Positions 47,695 through 56,946 of a stretch of DNA of 64,000 nucleotides are shown here, piece after piece. A program made the position numbers and the translations under genes. The notes beneath the pieces were generated by a model. It did not search any database, was not told the origin of the DNA, and was given only the letters and a program-made list of their open reading frames with translations. Position 1 is the stretch's first letter. Each line of letters begins with the position of its first letter. The DNA comes from Croceibacterium mercuriale (GTDB lineage Bacteria; Pseudomonadota; Alphaproteobacteria; Sphingomonadales; Sphingomonadaceae), in NCBI RefSeq assembly GCF_000802385.1, contig NZ_JTDN01000001.1:1991501-2055500 (forward strand), in the 5' to 3' direction.

Positions 47695-47826
47695 ATGACA
47701 CGTGCATGTCTTGGCACGGCCATGCTGGTCCTGTCCGCCTGCAGCGGGTCGTCTGGGCCGGTAGATCCGGCTGCGGTACAACTGCGGAGCCGCTGATGCG
47801 CGTGACCGGCGGCGAGCGGGTAGAGA
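47695..47826 (+). pseudogene. Orphan lipoprotein leader, remnant of a PQQ sugar-dehydrogenase paralogue
   Basis: An ATG at 47695 starts MTRACLGTAMLVLSACSGSS, a lipoprotein signal with lipobox LSAC, but the frame stops at 47794-47796. One frame over, the DNA continues as AEPLMRVTGGERVEM, nearly identical at DNA level to the AEPLMRVAGGEPVEM linker of the sugar dehydrogenase lipoprotein at 770. The stretch GAGCCGCTGATGCGCGTG is shared exactly. The rest of that gene is absent, and the LamG gene begins right after. It is best explained as a frameshifted 5' stub left by deletion. Confidence 0.65.
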
Positions 47827-47858
47827 TGGTGCCATCCGCCAAGGATGACGACAGCTTG

Positions 47859-50800
47859 ATGATGCGCAAGACGCCCATGATCCCGATAATTCGCATCGCC
47901 CTGCTGCTGGCCGCCGTGGCGCTGACGCCCGCCGTTCGGGCGCAGGATGGCGCCGGCCTGCTGTTCGCCGTCTCCGCCGATGATGCAGGAACCGCGCAGG
48001 TCGCTGGCGGCGAAGCACGGCCGATCTTTGCCCGCGGGCTTTCCACCGTGGCCGATGGCGCGCATGGGCCGGCGCTGTCACTGGATGACGATCTGGCGCT
48101 CGCCTGGTCGGCTCCGGGCAACATCCAGGCCCAACGCGGCACATTGTCCTTCTTCCTGCGCACGCGCACGCCGTTGGGCGAGGCGCCGGTGACCTTGTTC
48201 CGGGTGGGCGCGGCGGACGGCACCAGCTGGGATATGAGCTGGCTGCGGATCGACTGGAACGGGGCAGGCTACGACGCCTTCGTCACGGATACCAACCTGG
48301 CCCGCACCCGTGTGTCCGCACCTATGGCCGCGCCCTCGCCGGACGCCTGGGTGCATGTGGCCTTCGCCTGGGACGAGCAGGCCGGCGTCCGGCTGTGGAT
48401 TGACGGGCGGCAGGTCGCCGCGTCCGACCGGCGGGCGCGCTACGACACCGGGCTGTTCGGGTTCGGCCCGTTCCAGCGGATCGTCAGCCCGTACCAGGTC
48501 CACTCGATGTACAATTTCCGCCGCTCGGGCGATCTTGACGAGTTGCGCATCTACGACCGGATGCTGGATGATGCCGGGATCGCGGCGCTGGCGCGCAACG
48601 AGACACCCGCCCTGCCGCCGCTGGATGATCCTGCGATCCGCGCCGACTGGCTGCGGCGCCATGGCTGGCAGGACGCAGCTCCCCCGCCGCTCGACGCGCC
48701 GGTCACTGCCATCCGCAAGGTCGAATTCGCCGATACGCGGGACCTGAAGGCAAAGATGCTGCGGGGGGCGGACGGCATCCGGGAGACGACCTGGCCCGGC
48801 GTCTACAACCGCTCTCGCCTGCCGGGCCGGGACGATTACTTCCAGCTGCCCGACTGGAACGTCTATTCCGCAGGTGGTCGCACCTACGACCTGGCCTTGC
48901 CGGACGAGCCGTGGAACCGGATCGAGCTGACCGGCGCCGCCCATGGCACGCTCGAGCGGGTGGCGGGCGATGTACCGGGCGTGCTGCTGCGCCGGCGCGA
49001 GGGCGTGGAGCGGACCACCACGCAGCTGGCGCAGGACCGGCACGGCGGCACCATCCGGTGGCGGAACGATACGCCCGAGACGCCGATCCAGGAGATCGCC
49101 GCCTATCATGTCGCGCCCGGCGCGGTGCCGCAGGGGCTGGTGACGCTCAGCTACAGCATCGATCCCGGCGCCGACCCGCGCCGCTATGCCGCGCTCGCCG
49201 AAACCCGCGCCTTCATCGCCGGCCGGTTCGTGCCGGCTGAGCGCAGCACCGTTGTCGCCCTGCCCGCCGGCGCGCCGCGCGATGTGCGTGAGGCCGGCAC
49301 CACCCTAACCCAACCGGTGGTGCATGTGCTGGTGCCCGCGGACTTCCGCGATCCGCCGCCGGGAGAGGCACCCAGCCGGTTCTCCTATGGCTGGCAGAAC
49401 ATGGATGCAGGACTGGACGGCATCGCGCTCGACTTGCCCGCGCTGGACGGGCCGGCAATGCAAGGCGGGCTGATCCCGCTCAACATCCGCGTGCGCGATC
49501 CGCTGTGGCCGGCGCGCGACCTGCTGGACATCAATGTCTCCGTCCACCGGGGCGAGGCGCGTACCTTGTGGCTCGACACGCGCGACCGCATCCTGACCGG
49601 CGAGCACAGCCTGATGCTCTCGATCAGCGCAGGCAGCGCCGGCTTCGATGCGGCTGCGCTGGCAGGTGCCCGCCTGCGCCTGGTGTTCAAGCCGGCGGCC
49701 GATGCCAAGGCCGAACATGTCGCCGACCGGCTGGAGCAGGCGCGCGACAACCTTGCCTTCCTGGTGGAGGAGCAGCCCAACCAGCGGCTGTTCCCCGTGT
49801 GGACCCGGTTCGAGCGGGACATCTCGGATGTGCTGCGCGTCGATCCCGGCAATGCGCTCGCGCGCGCCTACTGGGTCGAGAAGAACCCGGAACAGCCCTA
49901 CGCGCCGCTCGCACTACCCCAGCCACCCGCCGGCGTGCCCGCCTGGGCACACTGGCAGACCGAACAGCTGAAGCTGTTCCGCCGCTTCGTGAACTGGTGG
50001 ATCGACGAGCGGCAGGTGGACAATGGCGAGTTCGGCGGCGGGCTGTCGGACGATACCGACCTGGTGAACCAGTGGGTGCCGCTTGCCGCCATGGGCGTGC
50101 AGCCCGACAGACTGGCCGCCTCCGTCCGCCGGCTGCTGGATGCGACCTATGCCAATGGCATGTGGACCGGCGGGCTCAGCCGCATCGCCACCGATGAACT
50201 GCATTCCTACGAAGAAGGCATCAACTCCGTCGCGCAGGCGATGCAGATGGAGTGGGGCGATCCCGCCGCGATCGAGCGCGCCATGCAGGTCGCGCGCGAA
50301 TATCACCGGCTCGTGGAGATGAACCCGGTCGGGCACAGCCATCTGGTGAGCAGCTACTTCAGCGGTTCGCAGATCTACCGGGAGGGAACGCTCGGCTGGC
50401 AACGGCCCTTCGGCTTTCTCCTCTTCCATTCCGGGCTGCTGCTGGTGAACTGGAACGGTGCTCCGGCGGTGCGGCAGACAGTGCTGTCACTGCTGGATGG
50501 CTGGCTGGCCCACGGAGAAGAGCGTGACAGCACCCTCCGCCTGCCGGCCGAGATCGAATGGGTGACCGATCGGTCGCAGGGCAACGGCGTCGGCAACGCG
50601 TCCCATCTGTTCTGGGCCGCTTACGACTGGACAGGCGATGCCCGCTACCTGCGTCCGCTGCTGGGAAACCTGGCGAAAGGTGATGTGGCCCCGCTCGCCG
50701 CCGTCAATGTCGACCTGCTGGCACGGGTCCCCGATGGCGCTGCAATCGCACAGACCATCGCCGGTGCCGGCGCCGGCAAGGATGGTCGCGCGGTGGACCG

Positions 50801-51704
50801 CAATCTGGGCGGAGTGGGCGATGCCGCCCTCGCCCGCTTCGTGCGCTGGCAGCAGACGGGCGATACCGCCCTGCTGGCCGATCTGTGGCAGGCGGAGGTC
50901 GCCACCACCACACAGCGCCTGCCGGTGCTGACCGAGGCGCATTTCTGGTCCGACCGGGTCAGCCTGCCCAGCGAGCTGCTGCAGCGCGCGCGGCTGGGCG
51001 GGGTCGCGCATCGGCGCAACGCGCCCTACCCCGGCAATCTGGTCGGCTGGCGCTTCGACCAGCCGCTCGCGGCGGAAGATGTCGGCATCCTGGTCCTCCC
51101 GCAGGGCCGCGATCGCTTCCGCGTGACCGCGCACAATCTGTCTGCCCGCACTATCGCGGCGCAGCTGATCGGAGCGGAGCTGCCAGCCGGCACCTGGACC
51201 ATGCAGGGCGGCGTCGATGCGGATGGTGACGGCGCGGCCGACATGCCCGGCCCGACACAGCAGGTGGCGCTGGAGCGCGGCGTTGGCACCGCGCTGGACC
51301 TGCCGCCGGGTGTCAGCGTGGTGTATGATTTCGCGCTGGTCAGCCCGCATGACGATCCCGCGACCCGTCCTGACATCGGCCTGTCGGCGGACGACCTGAT
51401 GCTGCGCGGACGCCGGCTGAGCGTCCGGACCCACTCCCTTGGCGCGCAGCCCACACCGGCCGGCACCGCGATTGCGAGCGACAGCACGGGCCACGAGCTC
51501 GCGCGTACCCGCTTCCCGGCACTGGCGGCCCCGGCGGACCTGTTGCCGCGCACAACCGAGATCGCCCTGACGCTGCCACGCGGCATCGATGGTGGCATGC
51601 AAGTGCGGTTGGAATTGGATGGCGCTCCGCGCGAGGTGACGGCCGCGAACAACCAGGCTCGGCTGGGTGACGTCATAGCGTCCCGGATCAATGTGGGTCG
51701 GTGA
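47859..51704 (+). CDS. Very large exported LamG-domain protein with alpha-toroid-like core
   Basis: A 1281-residue protein of unassigned activity. The start near 47859 (MMRKTPMIPIIRIALLLAAV) gives a signal peptide ending AVRAQD; the frame is open further upstream through the lipoprotein scar. Residues about 30-230 form a LamG/concanavalin-like jelly roll (GTLSFFLRTRTP; DAWVHVAFAWDEQAGVRLWIDG; GDLDELRIYDRMLDDAGI). The middle has beta-rich segments, and about residues 700-950 is a helical region with many Trp residues (NWWIDERQVDNGEFGGG, LHSYEEGINSVAQAM, EWVTDRSQGNGVGNASHLFW) resembling an alpha/alpha-toroid glycoside hydrolase or lyase. The C-terminus is beta-sandwich-like. It is probably a polysaccharide-degrading enzyme; no family is recognised. 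Confidence 0.8.
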   Translation: MMRKTPMIPIIRIALLLAAVALTPAVRAQDGAGLLFAVSADDAGTAQVAGGEARPIFARGLSTVADGAHGPALSLDDDLALAWSAPGNIQAQRGTLSFFLRTRTPLGEAPVTLFRVGAADGTSWDMSWLRIDWNGAGYDAFVTDTNLARTRVSAPMAAPSPDAWVHVAFAWDEQAGVRLWIDGRQVAASDRRARYDTGLFGFGPFQRIVSPYQVHSMYNFRRSGDLDELRIYDRMLDDAGIAALARNETPALPPLDDPAIRADWLRRHGWQDAAPPPLDAPVTAIRKVEFADTRDLKAKMLRGADGIRETTWPGVYNRSRLPGRDDYFQLPDWNVYSAGGRTYDLALPDEPWNRIELTGAAHGTLERVAGDVPGVLLRRREGVERTTTQLAQDRHGGTIRWRNDTPETPIQEIAAYHVAPGAVPQGLVTLSYSIDPGADPRRYAALAETRAFIAGRFVPAERSTVVALPAGAPRDVREAGTTLTQPVVHVLVPADFRDPPPGEAPSRFSYGWQNMDAGLDGIALDLPALDGPAMQGGLIPLNIRVRDPLWPARDLLDINVSVHRGEARTLWLDTRDRILTGEHSLMLSISAGSAGFDAAALAGARLRLVFKPAADAKAEHVADRLEQARDNLAFLVEEQPNQRLFPVWTRFERDISDVLRVDPGNALARAYWVEKNPEQPYAPLALPQPPAGVPAWAHWQTEQLKLFRRFVNWWIDERQVDNGEFGGGLSDDTDLVNQWVPLAAMGVQPDRLAASVRRLLDATYANGMWTGGLSRIATDELHSYEEGINSVAQAMQMEWGDPAAIERAMQVAREYHRLVEMNPVGHSHLVSSYFSGSQIYREGTLGWQRPFGFLLFHSGLLLVNWNGAPAVRQTVLSLLDGWLAHGEERDSTLRLPAEIEWVTDRSQGNGVGNASHLFWAAYDWTGDARYLRPLLGNLAKGDVAPLAAVNVDLLARVPDGAAIAQTIAGAGAGKDGRAVDRNLGGVGDAALARFVRWQQTGDTALLADLWQAEVATTTQRLPVLTEAHFWSDRVSLPSELLQRARLGGVAHRRNAPYPGNLVGWRFDQPLAAEDVGILVLPQGRDRFRVTAHNLSARTIAAQLIGAELPAGTWTMQGGVDADGDGAADMPGPTQQVALERGVGTALDLPPGVSVVYDFALVSPHDDPATRPDIGLSADDLMLRGRRLSVRTHSLGAQPTPAGTAIASDSTGHELARTRFPALAAPADLLPRTTEIALTLPRGIDGGMQVRLELDGAPREVTAANNQARLGDVIASRINVGR

Positions 51705-52073
51705 GCCTCTTGCTCGCCGTACCCCTGCGCGGGGTCATAAGCGCCCCTGCTTCTCACCCAGTGCATGGGTCCGCATCGCGCCTCCGGCAAAATCTGACGG
51801 TCATCGCAGCTCGCCCATTGTCAAGCGCCGACCTGACATGCGCCGAACAGCTGACTGTCCTGCTCGTCGCGCCTCTGAACGGCTTGGGCGATACGCGAAA
51901 GCCTAGCAGCAACGTGACCGGCGTCTAACCTTCGGAGAATAGAAGTGGACTGTATCAGGCCCCTTGTAACCGTGGGCACATGCGACAGTCGGCCAATCAG
52001 TCAGAAATGTCGTACGCTTCAGAATTGACCAATGACACCCGTGACGACTTCAGCATCATGTTCTCGATCAGCT
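51705..52073. other. Intergenic region between the LamG and GH42 genes
   Basis: No supported gene. A short ACCCC-TGCGC-GGGGT hairpin at about 51720-51735 could end LamG transcription. Near 52020-52080 a plus-strand frame reads NDTRDDFSIMFSISF, which has the look of a beta-barrel C-terminus but is too short to call. GC content falls here relative to the LamG gene. Confidence 0.4.
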
Positions 52074-54194
52074 TCAATGGCTACTCTCCAGGATTGCCAC
52101 GCCCCAAGGCTCGACCGTGGAAGCGGCAGTCTGACCCGTCAGAAGATCTGTTCCATCGGCCAGCTCTTTAGGAAGATCCTGCCTCTCTCGCGAGTAATTG
52201 AGCAGATAGCGGACACGGTCGCCATTCGTCAGGGTGCCGCTACGCACGATGAGCGGAAACCGGGCAGTCTCTGGCCAGACAACGCCAGCGCGGGTTGCAG
52301 TGTCGGTCAGGACGCCTTCGATCATCGCATCCGACGGCATGAAGCCGATGTAGGTCACCTCCCCCTTGCCATGAGCGTTGCGGGTGATCGCAGCGTAATC
52401 AGGCCATGAATGGTGTTCGAAGCGGGCAAGCACCTCGGCAGTTGTCGGGGTCAGGAACTCCATCCACCAGCGCGCCTCCAGATCAGCTCCGGCGAGGCCG
52501 TAGGCCCCGGGCGTGATCCTGACCTCCTTGGGTTCGGTGAACAGCTGGTAGCTCACCCCTGCTGCTTGGGCGATTGCGCCGGGCTGCGATGCGTAGCGCA
52601 CCTTGGTATCCTCATCGGAGAACCCGCTCTTGAACGTGTAGACCAGGTGGCCGCCGGCTTCGGCAAACGCGTTAAGCCGGGCGATCTCCTCGTCACTTGC
52701 CGCATACAGGGCCGGCACGACGATCATCTTGTACTTCGACAGATCAACGTTGCCATCAGGCGAGATGATGTCGGCCTCGATATTCCTTCTGTACAGCGCG
52801 TCATAGAAGGGTCGCATTACCTGATTGTATTCGATGTTTCCTGGCAGCTTGAACGAGTCGAATGCGCTCTGCGCGCGATTGCTGACATAGATGGCGACGT
52901 CATTGCTCTTTTCGATATCCGCAAGCGTCGGCCCGAGGCGCCTGATGTCAGCACCGATCCCTGCCGCCGCCTGGTAGATCTCGTTCGGTTGGTAGTCCTG
53001 GGTCAGCAATCCGCGCCAGTACGTCTCGACCGCGTTCGACGTTGTGGCCCAGTGCCAGTACGCAACCATGTTCGCGCCGGATGCGAGATGGCTGAAGGCT
53101 TGTAGCCGCAGCTGACCCGGATAGGGTGTCCACTGCAGCCACCCCTGCGCTTCGGTCTCGATGACGTAGTAGTTTGCGCCACCCTTCAGCGAACGTGCCA
53201 GATCACCCCCGAAGGCAATCTCCACACCTGTCAGGCCATCTTGCGACGGGTGGTAGATGTCGATGCCGGCGACGTCGAGCGGCCGCGCTGCCAACCAGTG
53301 GTTGACCTCGGGCTGGATACCGTAAGACGTTTGTAGCCAGCCCAGGTCAAAGTTCTGGGTGATGAACTGGTCGTCGCGCGCGTGCTTGCGCACCAGCGCC
53401 GTCTGCCAGGCGAGGAACTCCGTGACGAGACCTCTCTGGAACTCGGCAAAGGCGTTCTTGACGCTCGCGTTCATCGTTCCGGTTGTCGATGGGAAGTCTT
53501 CCCACCGGTTGACCCGATTGCTCCAGTAATCGAGGCCCCAGGCGTCATTCAGTTCGTCAAGGCTCCCCCACTTCGCCCGCAGCGCCGTTACGAAGGCAGC
53601 CTGCAAGTTCGGACCTGCGGTGTTGTAAGCCTTCGTTTCGTTGTCGACCTGATAACCGATCACCGCCGGGTGTTCAGCGACATGGGCAATCAGGTTTTCG
53701 ATGACCCGCTGAGCCGCTGCGCGATAATCCGGGTTGGTGATGTCCATGTTCTGGCGATAGCCGAACCTCGCCTGCCCCTCTGGCCTCGTCACCAGGACAT
53801 CAGGGTACTCACGTGCGAGCCATGTCGGGATCGCGTAGGTTGGCGTGCCGACGATAACCTTGATGTCATAGCGCTGCGCCGCGGAAAGCATCCGGTCAAC
53901 ATGGCTAAAATCGAAGACACCCGGCTGCGGTTCGAGCGTCCCCCACGTCGACTCCGCAATCCGGACGACCGTGATGTTCGCCTTTTTCATCAGGCGGAAG
54001 TCCTCATCGATGCGATCAACGGGCGTGTATTCGTCATAATACGACACCCCATAAAGGATCGACTGTGGTGTGCGATCGACCTCCTGCGCTTCGACTGGCA
54101 CGGGGATCAAGCCGGGCCAGACCGTGACGAAAGCTGACCAAGCGACAAAGCTTGTCAGACCCGACGTGGAGAAGTGACGCCGCATGTTACGCAT
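52074..54194 (-). CDS. Beta-galactosidase, GH42 family, exported
   Basis: A three-domain GH42 enzyme of 706 residues hydrolysing beta-galactosides. The N-terminal barrel has YGVSYYDEYTPVDRIDEDF, WGTLEPQPGVFDF and the acid/base Glu186 in YQVDNETKAY. The nucleophile Glu lies in YYVIETEAQGW (about residue 346). A trimerisation-type middle domain (KMIVVPALYAASDEEI) and a C-terminal beta domain follow. A signal peptide ending PVEAQ, unusual for GH42, puts it in the periplasm. One line counted in the gene (53641-53700) has 55 % GC against 68 % in a LamG line, so recent acquisition is likely. AAAGGA precedes the start. Confidence 0.88.
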   Translation of the reverse strand: MRNMRRHFSTSGLTSFVAWSAFVTVWPGLIPVPVEAQEVDRTPQSILYGVSYYDEYTPVDRIDEDFRLMKKANITVVRIAESTWGTLEPQPGVFDFSHVDRMLSAAQRYDIKVIVGTPTYAIPTWLAREYPDVLVTRPEGQARFGYRQNMDITNPDYRAAAQRVIENLIAHVAEHPAVIGYQVDNETKAYNTAGPNLQAAFVTALRAKWGSLDELNDAWGLDYWSNRVNRWEDFPSTTGTMNASVKNAFAEFQRGLVTEFLAWQTALVRKHARDDQFITQNFDLGWLQTSYGIQPEVNHWLAARPLDVAGIDIYHPSQDGLTGVEIAFGGDLARSLKGGANYYVIETEAQGWLQWTPYPGQLRLQAFSHLASGANMVAYWHWATTSNAVETYWRGLLTQDYQPNEIYQAAAGIGADIRRLGPTLADIEKSNDVAIYVSNRAQSAFDSFKLPGNIEYNQVMRPFYDALYRRNIEADIISPDGNVDLSKYKMIVVPALYAASDEEIARLNAFAEAGGHLVYTFKSGFSDEDTKVRYASQPGAIAQAAGVSYQLFTEPKEVRITPGAYGLAGADLEARWWMEFLTPTTAEVLARFEHHSWPDYAAITRNAHGKGEVTYIGFMPSDAMIEGVLTDTATRAGVVWPETARFPLIVRSGTLTNGDRVRYLLNYSRERQDLPKELADGTDLLTGQTAASTVEPWGVAILESSH

Positions 54195-54635
54195 CTGCCG
54201 ATGTTCCTTTGCTTTTGATTGAAGGGGACATTGCCACGCGACAACCTCGACTCTTCGTACCGTGACTCCATCTGGATGGAAGTGCTGGCACGCCAGCAGT
54301 CGTGACAGCGATCCATCGATTGTCCGTCCGTGAAGGCCGCATTATCCCGATGCACCCGGATCACGGACATCAGATGCCGGATGACCTAAGCCGCAAGACA
54401 ATCCGGGCTATTCGCTCCTGGGCCGACTGCGCGGGCTCGCCGAGCTGCGCGGGCTGGAGCGCAAAAGCGCGCATGTAGTGAACACGGCAGCGTGATCCTG
54501 GCTCAAGCGTAAGCCCCGTTGACTACAAAAAAAGCTAATCATCCACCACAAAACCAATCGGTTTTCTAAGCCGGCAAAATCCACTTACTCCTTGTCCCGA
54601 CAGATCGCGGCCAAAGAGCCGCACGGAGGGGCATC
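54195..54635. other. Intergenic region with an AAAACC-AATC-GGTTTT inverted repeat
   Basis: No supported gene in about 440 bases. A perfect inverted repeat with 6-bp arms (AAAACC 54550-54555, GGTTTT 54560-54565) and a preceding TTGACT hexamer near 54529 mark a probable promoter/operator for the now-decayed gene starting at 54636. A plus-strand frame ending near 54495 (LGRLRGLAELRGLERKSA) is unassigned. Confidence 0.4.
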
Positions 54636-54957
54636 GTGGAAGCGTTGAAGATACTCGCGATTGGCGGCGGCATAGGCGGACTCACCGCCGCCATCACGCG
54701 ACGTGGCCGTGGCGACACGGTCGAAGTTGTGGAGCGCGATCCGCACTGGTCTGTCTGCGGCGTCGGCATCATCCAGCAAGCCAACGTCGTGCGAGCGATG
54801 GCGCATCTTGATCTGCTGGATGACTACCTGGCGGCCAGTGTCAGCTTCGACGCTGTCGAGGTATTTCTCCTAGTGGTCAGCAGGTCGCGCGCGCACGATC
54901 CCCCCGCTGACCGCGTACCGCGATCGGCGGTTCGACCGATGTGCCTACATCGTCCGG
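54636..54957 (+). pseudogene. FAD-dependent monooxygenase, internally deleted
   Basis: The first 75 codons from GTG 54636 encode the FAD-binding start of a UbiH/salicylate-hydroxylase-like monooxygenase (ILAIGGGIGGLTAAI; VEVVERDPHW; GIIQQANVVRAMAHLDLLD). The large middle is missing. From about 54900, one base out of frame, PPLTAYRDRRFDRCAYIV matches the C-terminal helix of the same family. The fragment then runs without a stop into esterase sequence. It is an internal deletion plus frameshift, so no enzyme can be made. Confidence 0.7.
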
Positions 54958-55745
54958 ACGATCGCGCAGCATGGCGCCGTGTTCGTGAATCTGAACTATC
55001 GTCATGGCGTACTCGGCTTCCTTGCTCATCCGGATCTGTCACGGGAATCTTCTCACCAGACATCTGGCAATTATGGCTTCCTTGATCAGATCGCGGCTCT
55101 GGGCTGGGTTCGTGACAACATCAGCCAGTCCGGTGGCGATCCCGACAATGTGACCGTTGTCGGCCAGTCGGCAGGCTTCATGTCGGTGCTGGCGCTACAA
55201 GCAAGCCCTCTTGCAAACGGATTGTCTCAACGGACCGTCGGCATGAGCGGAGCCTCCGTTGGTTCGATCGGCCGTTTGTAATCCGTGCGCTTCAGCAAGC
55301 GGCAGAGGGCGTCAAGTTCCAGCAACTCATCGAGGCTGACACCTTGGCAGACATGCGCAACCTGCCGGTGGATCGGCTAACCGTGCCGCGCGTACCAGGC
55401 GCGCCCGCGATCGGGGCCAGCCAGGATGGCTATGTGCTGACGTCACCAGTCGAGACAACCTTCGCTGAAGGCAAGCAGAACGACGTGCCGTTGCTGCTCG
55501 GCTTCACACGTGATGAAGCGCTCTGTGGCTTTGGAGCAGTAGAAGGACTGGCACGTGGGAAAGCTTTAACCGGTATCGTCGCACGCGTGCTTGGACGCCC
55601 AAGGATCGTGCGCTGAGCAGTGCAATGACGGAGACCTTGATCGCCTTTGCCAAGGCAGGATTTATCGGTGGGCGCGGTGAACGATCAAGCGTCGCGCCTA
55701 TGACCGAACGACGTCAATGGCGCAGCAACACTGCGGAAAGCGTAA
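54958..55745 (+). pseudogene. Type-B carboxylesterase, truncated and frameshifted
   Basis: Pieces in family order are VFVNLNYRHGVLGFLAHPDL, GNYGFLDQIAALGWVRDNI and the nucleophile elbow VGQSAGF (usual GESAG) before a stop at 55279-55281. In a second frame come EADTLADMRNLPVDRL, DGYVLTSPVETTFAEGKQND and VPLLLGFTRDEA, and finally a tail-like AFAKAGF segment after a stop near 55614. The N-terminal ~110 residues are absent; the remaining part is joined directly to the monooxygenase fragment. At least two frame breaks make it non-functional. Confidence 0.7.
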
Positions 55746-55751
55746 CACAAA

Positions 55752-55865
55752 CAAACGTTTGCATTCTGATTCAGATCTCTAAGCAAATAACTTTGCGAGT
55801 CTTGTGATGCAGGTGTAAATACTGAGTCGAGCTACAGCAGCGCGCCTCACTTTTCGAGGAGGCGC
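55752..55865. promoter_or_regulatory. AT-rich spacer with a CAAACGTTTG palindrome and a hairpin
   Basis: CAAACGTTTG (55752-55761) is a perfect 10-bp palindrome resembling LacI/GalR-family sites. Further on, GCGCCTC (55842-55848) pairs with GAGGCGC (55859-55865). The line 55741-55800 has only 37 % GC, far below the genome. The hairpin stands about 50 bases before the nine-gene operon and could end upstream transcription or act in its leader; a TATACT hexamer at 55894-55899 is a possible -10 element. Confidence 0.4.
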
Positions 55866-55917
55866 TGGTTAGAAGTGCTTGAAACTCAGGTTCTATACTT
55901 GGGTTGGGGAGGATGCT

Positions 55918-56946
55918 GTGAACGCCTGCGTCATGGTGCGATCTGTCGGGCAGGCGCGACCGAGCATGGCGGTGGCGATCGCCCATGGTCTCGGGCTACC
56001 GATCGATGCGACACTGCGCGCCATCTATCAGGCACCGTCGCGGCTGGTGCGCGGATTGCAGCCGGCCGCCGCCGAGAAACTGGCCCGCATGCTGGCGGAA
56101 ACCGGCCTCGAGATAGAAGTGGTGCCAGACGATCTGGTTGCCGAGACGGATGCGGGTCGACTGATGGATGTCGCCGTCCATGTGATCGACGCCGACGCTG
56201 CGCGGGAGGTCCCCGCGATCCTGGCCGCGTTCTGCGCCTGTGACGAGGCGCGGGCGATCGATCTGCTGGTCACGCCGCCGGGACTTGTCCTCGGCTCCGT
56301 CAGCCAGGCGACGTTGGATGCGCTCCGGGCGGCGCTGGTCGGGCACGGTGTGGCGGTGGTCGGCTCCGTACAGCAGCAGGCGCGCTTTGCCGCGTTGCCA
56401 GCGACGATCTCCCACAAGGCCGCGGACGAGATCCGCCGGCAACTGGCAGAGCTGGATCCGCTCGACCTGACGCATGGGCAGGCCCGCGCGCTGTGGGACC
56501 GTTATGGCCGCACCGGTCATGTCCGGATCGTGGACCGTGCCTTCCTGCGCTTCGCGCTGTGGCTGGATGGCGCGGACGCACAGCCCGATCTTGCCGCGCT
56601 GGATCGGCTGAGCGCGGTTCCTGCCCCCTACCATCATGACGTGCTGGCAGCGGCGCCGGTGATCCTGGAACATGGCCTGACACACAACGCGATGGTGGAA
56701 AAGGTATCGGCCTATGCCGCGGCCGGCCTGGTCACGCGGGGGGAGATGACCACTTTCGCTGCCGAGCGGGTGCACGTGACGAGGCTGGGCGCGGCGGCAC
56801 AGGTTTCTCAGGCCGCGGCGCAGTTCGGGGTCGATCCGCCGGCAGTGGCGCCTTGGAGCTCGCCGGCGATGTTCGAGACGCGGGCCCGGCTGCTGGCCGC
56901 GGCTCTGCAGCGGGCAGGCTGCACGGCGGAGGTGGTCGATGCCTGA
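55918..56946 (+). CDS. Operon gene 1: protein with ribosomal L7/L12-like domain
   Basis: A 342-residue protein of unknown function, without signal or membrane segment. GTG 55918 is chosen because GGGGAGG lies 5-6 bases before it. Residues about 3-66 (CVMVRSVGQARPSMAVAIAH, GLGLPIDATLRAIYQAP, AAEKLARMLAETGLEIEVV) follow the alpha/beta pattern of the L7/L12 C-terminal domain. A second, weaker alpha/beta unit (about 85-150) may be a duplicate. The C-terminal half is helical (APYHHDVLAAAPVILEHGL). It overlaps the next gene by 8 bases and heads a nine-gene run, so it is probably part of that system. Confidence 0.75.
   Translation: MNACVMVRSVGQARPSMAVAIAHGLGLPIDATLRAIYQAPSRLVRGLQPAAAEKLARMLAETGLEIEVVPDDLVAETDAGRLMDVAVHVIDADAAREVPAILAAFCACDEARAIDLLVTPPGLVLGSVSQATLDALRAALVGHGVAVVGSVQQQARFAALPATISHKAADEIRRQLAELDPLDLTHGQARALWDRYGRTGHVRIVDRAFLRFALWLDGADAQPDLAALDRLSAVPAPYHHDVLAAAPVILEHGLTHNAMVEKVSAYAAAGLVTRGEMTTFAAERVHVTRLGAAAQVSQAAAQFGVDPPAVAPWSSPAMFETRARLLAAALQRAGCTAEVVDA

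Noticed and set aside
52020-52080. Possible beta-barrel C-terminus reading DDFSIMFSISF next to the GH42 gene
   Set aside because: Only about 15 suggestive residues, overlapping the GH42 stop; chance cannot be excluded.
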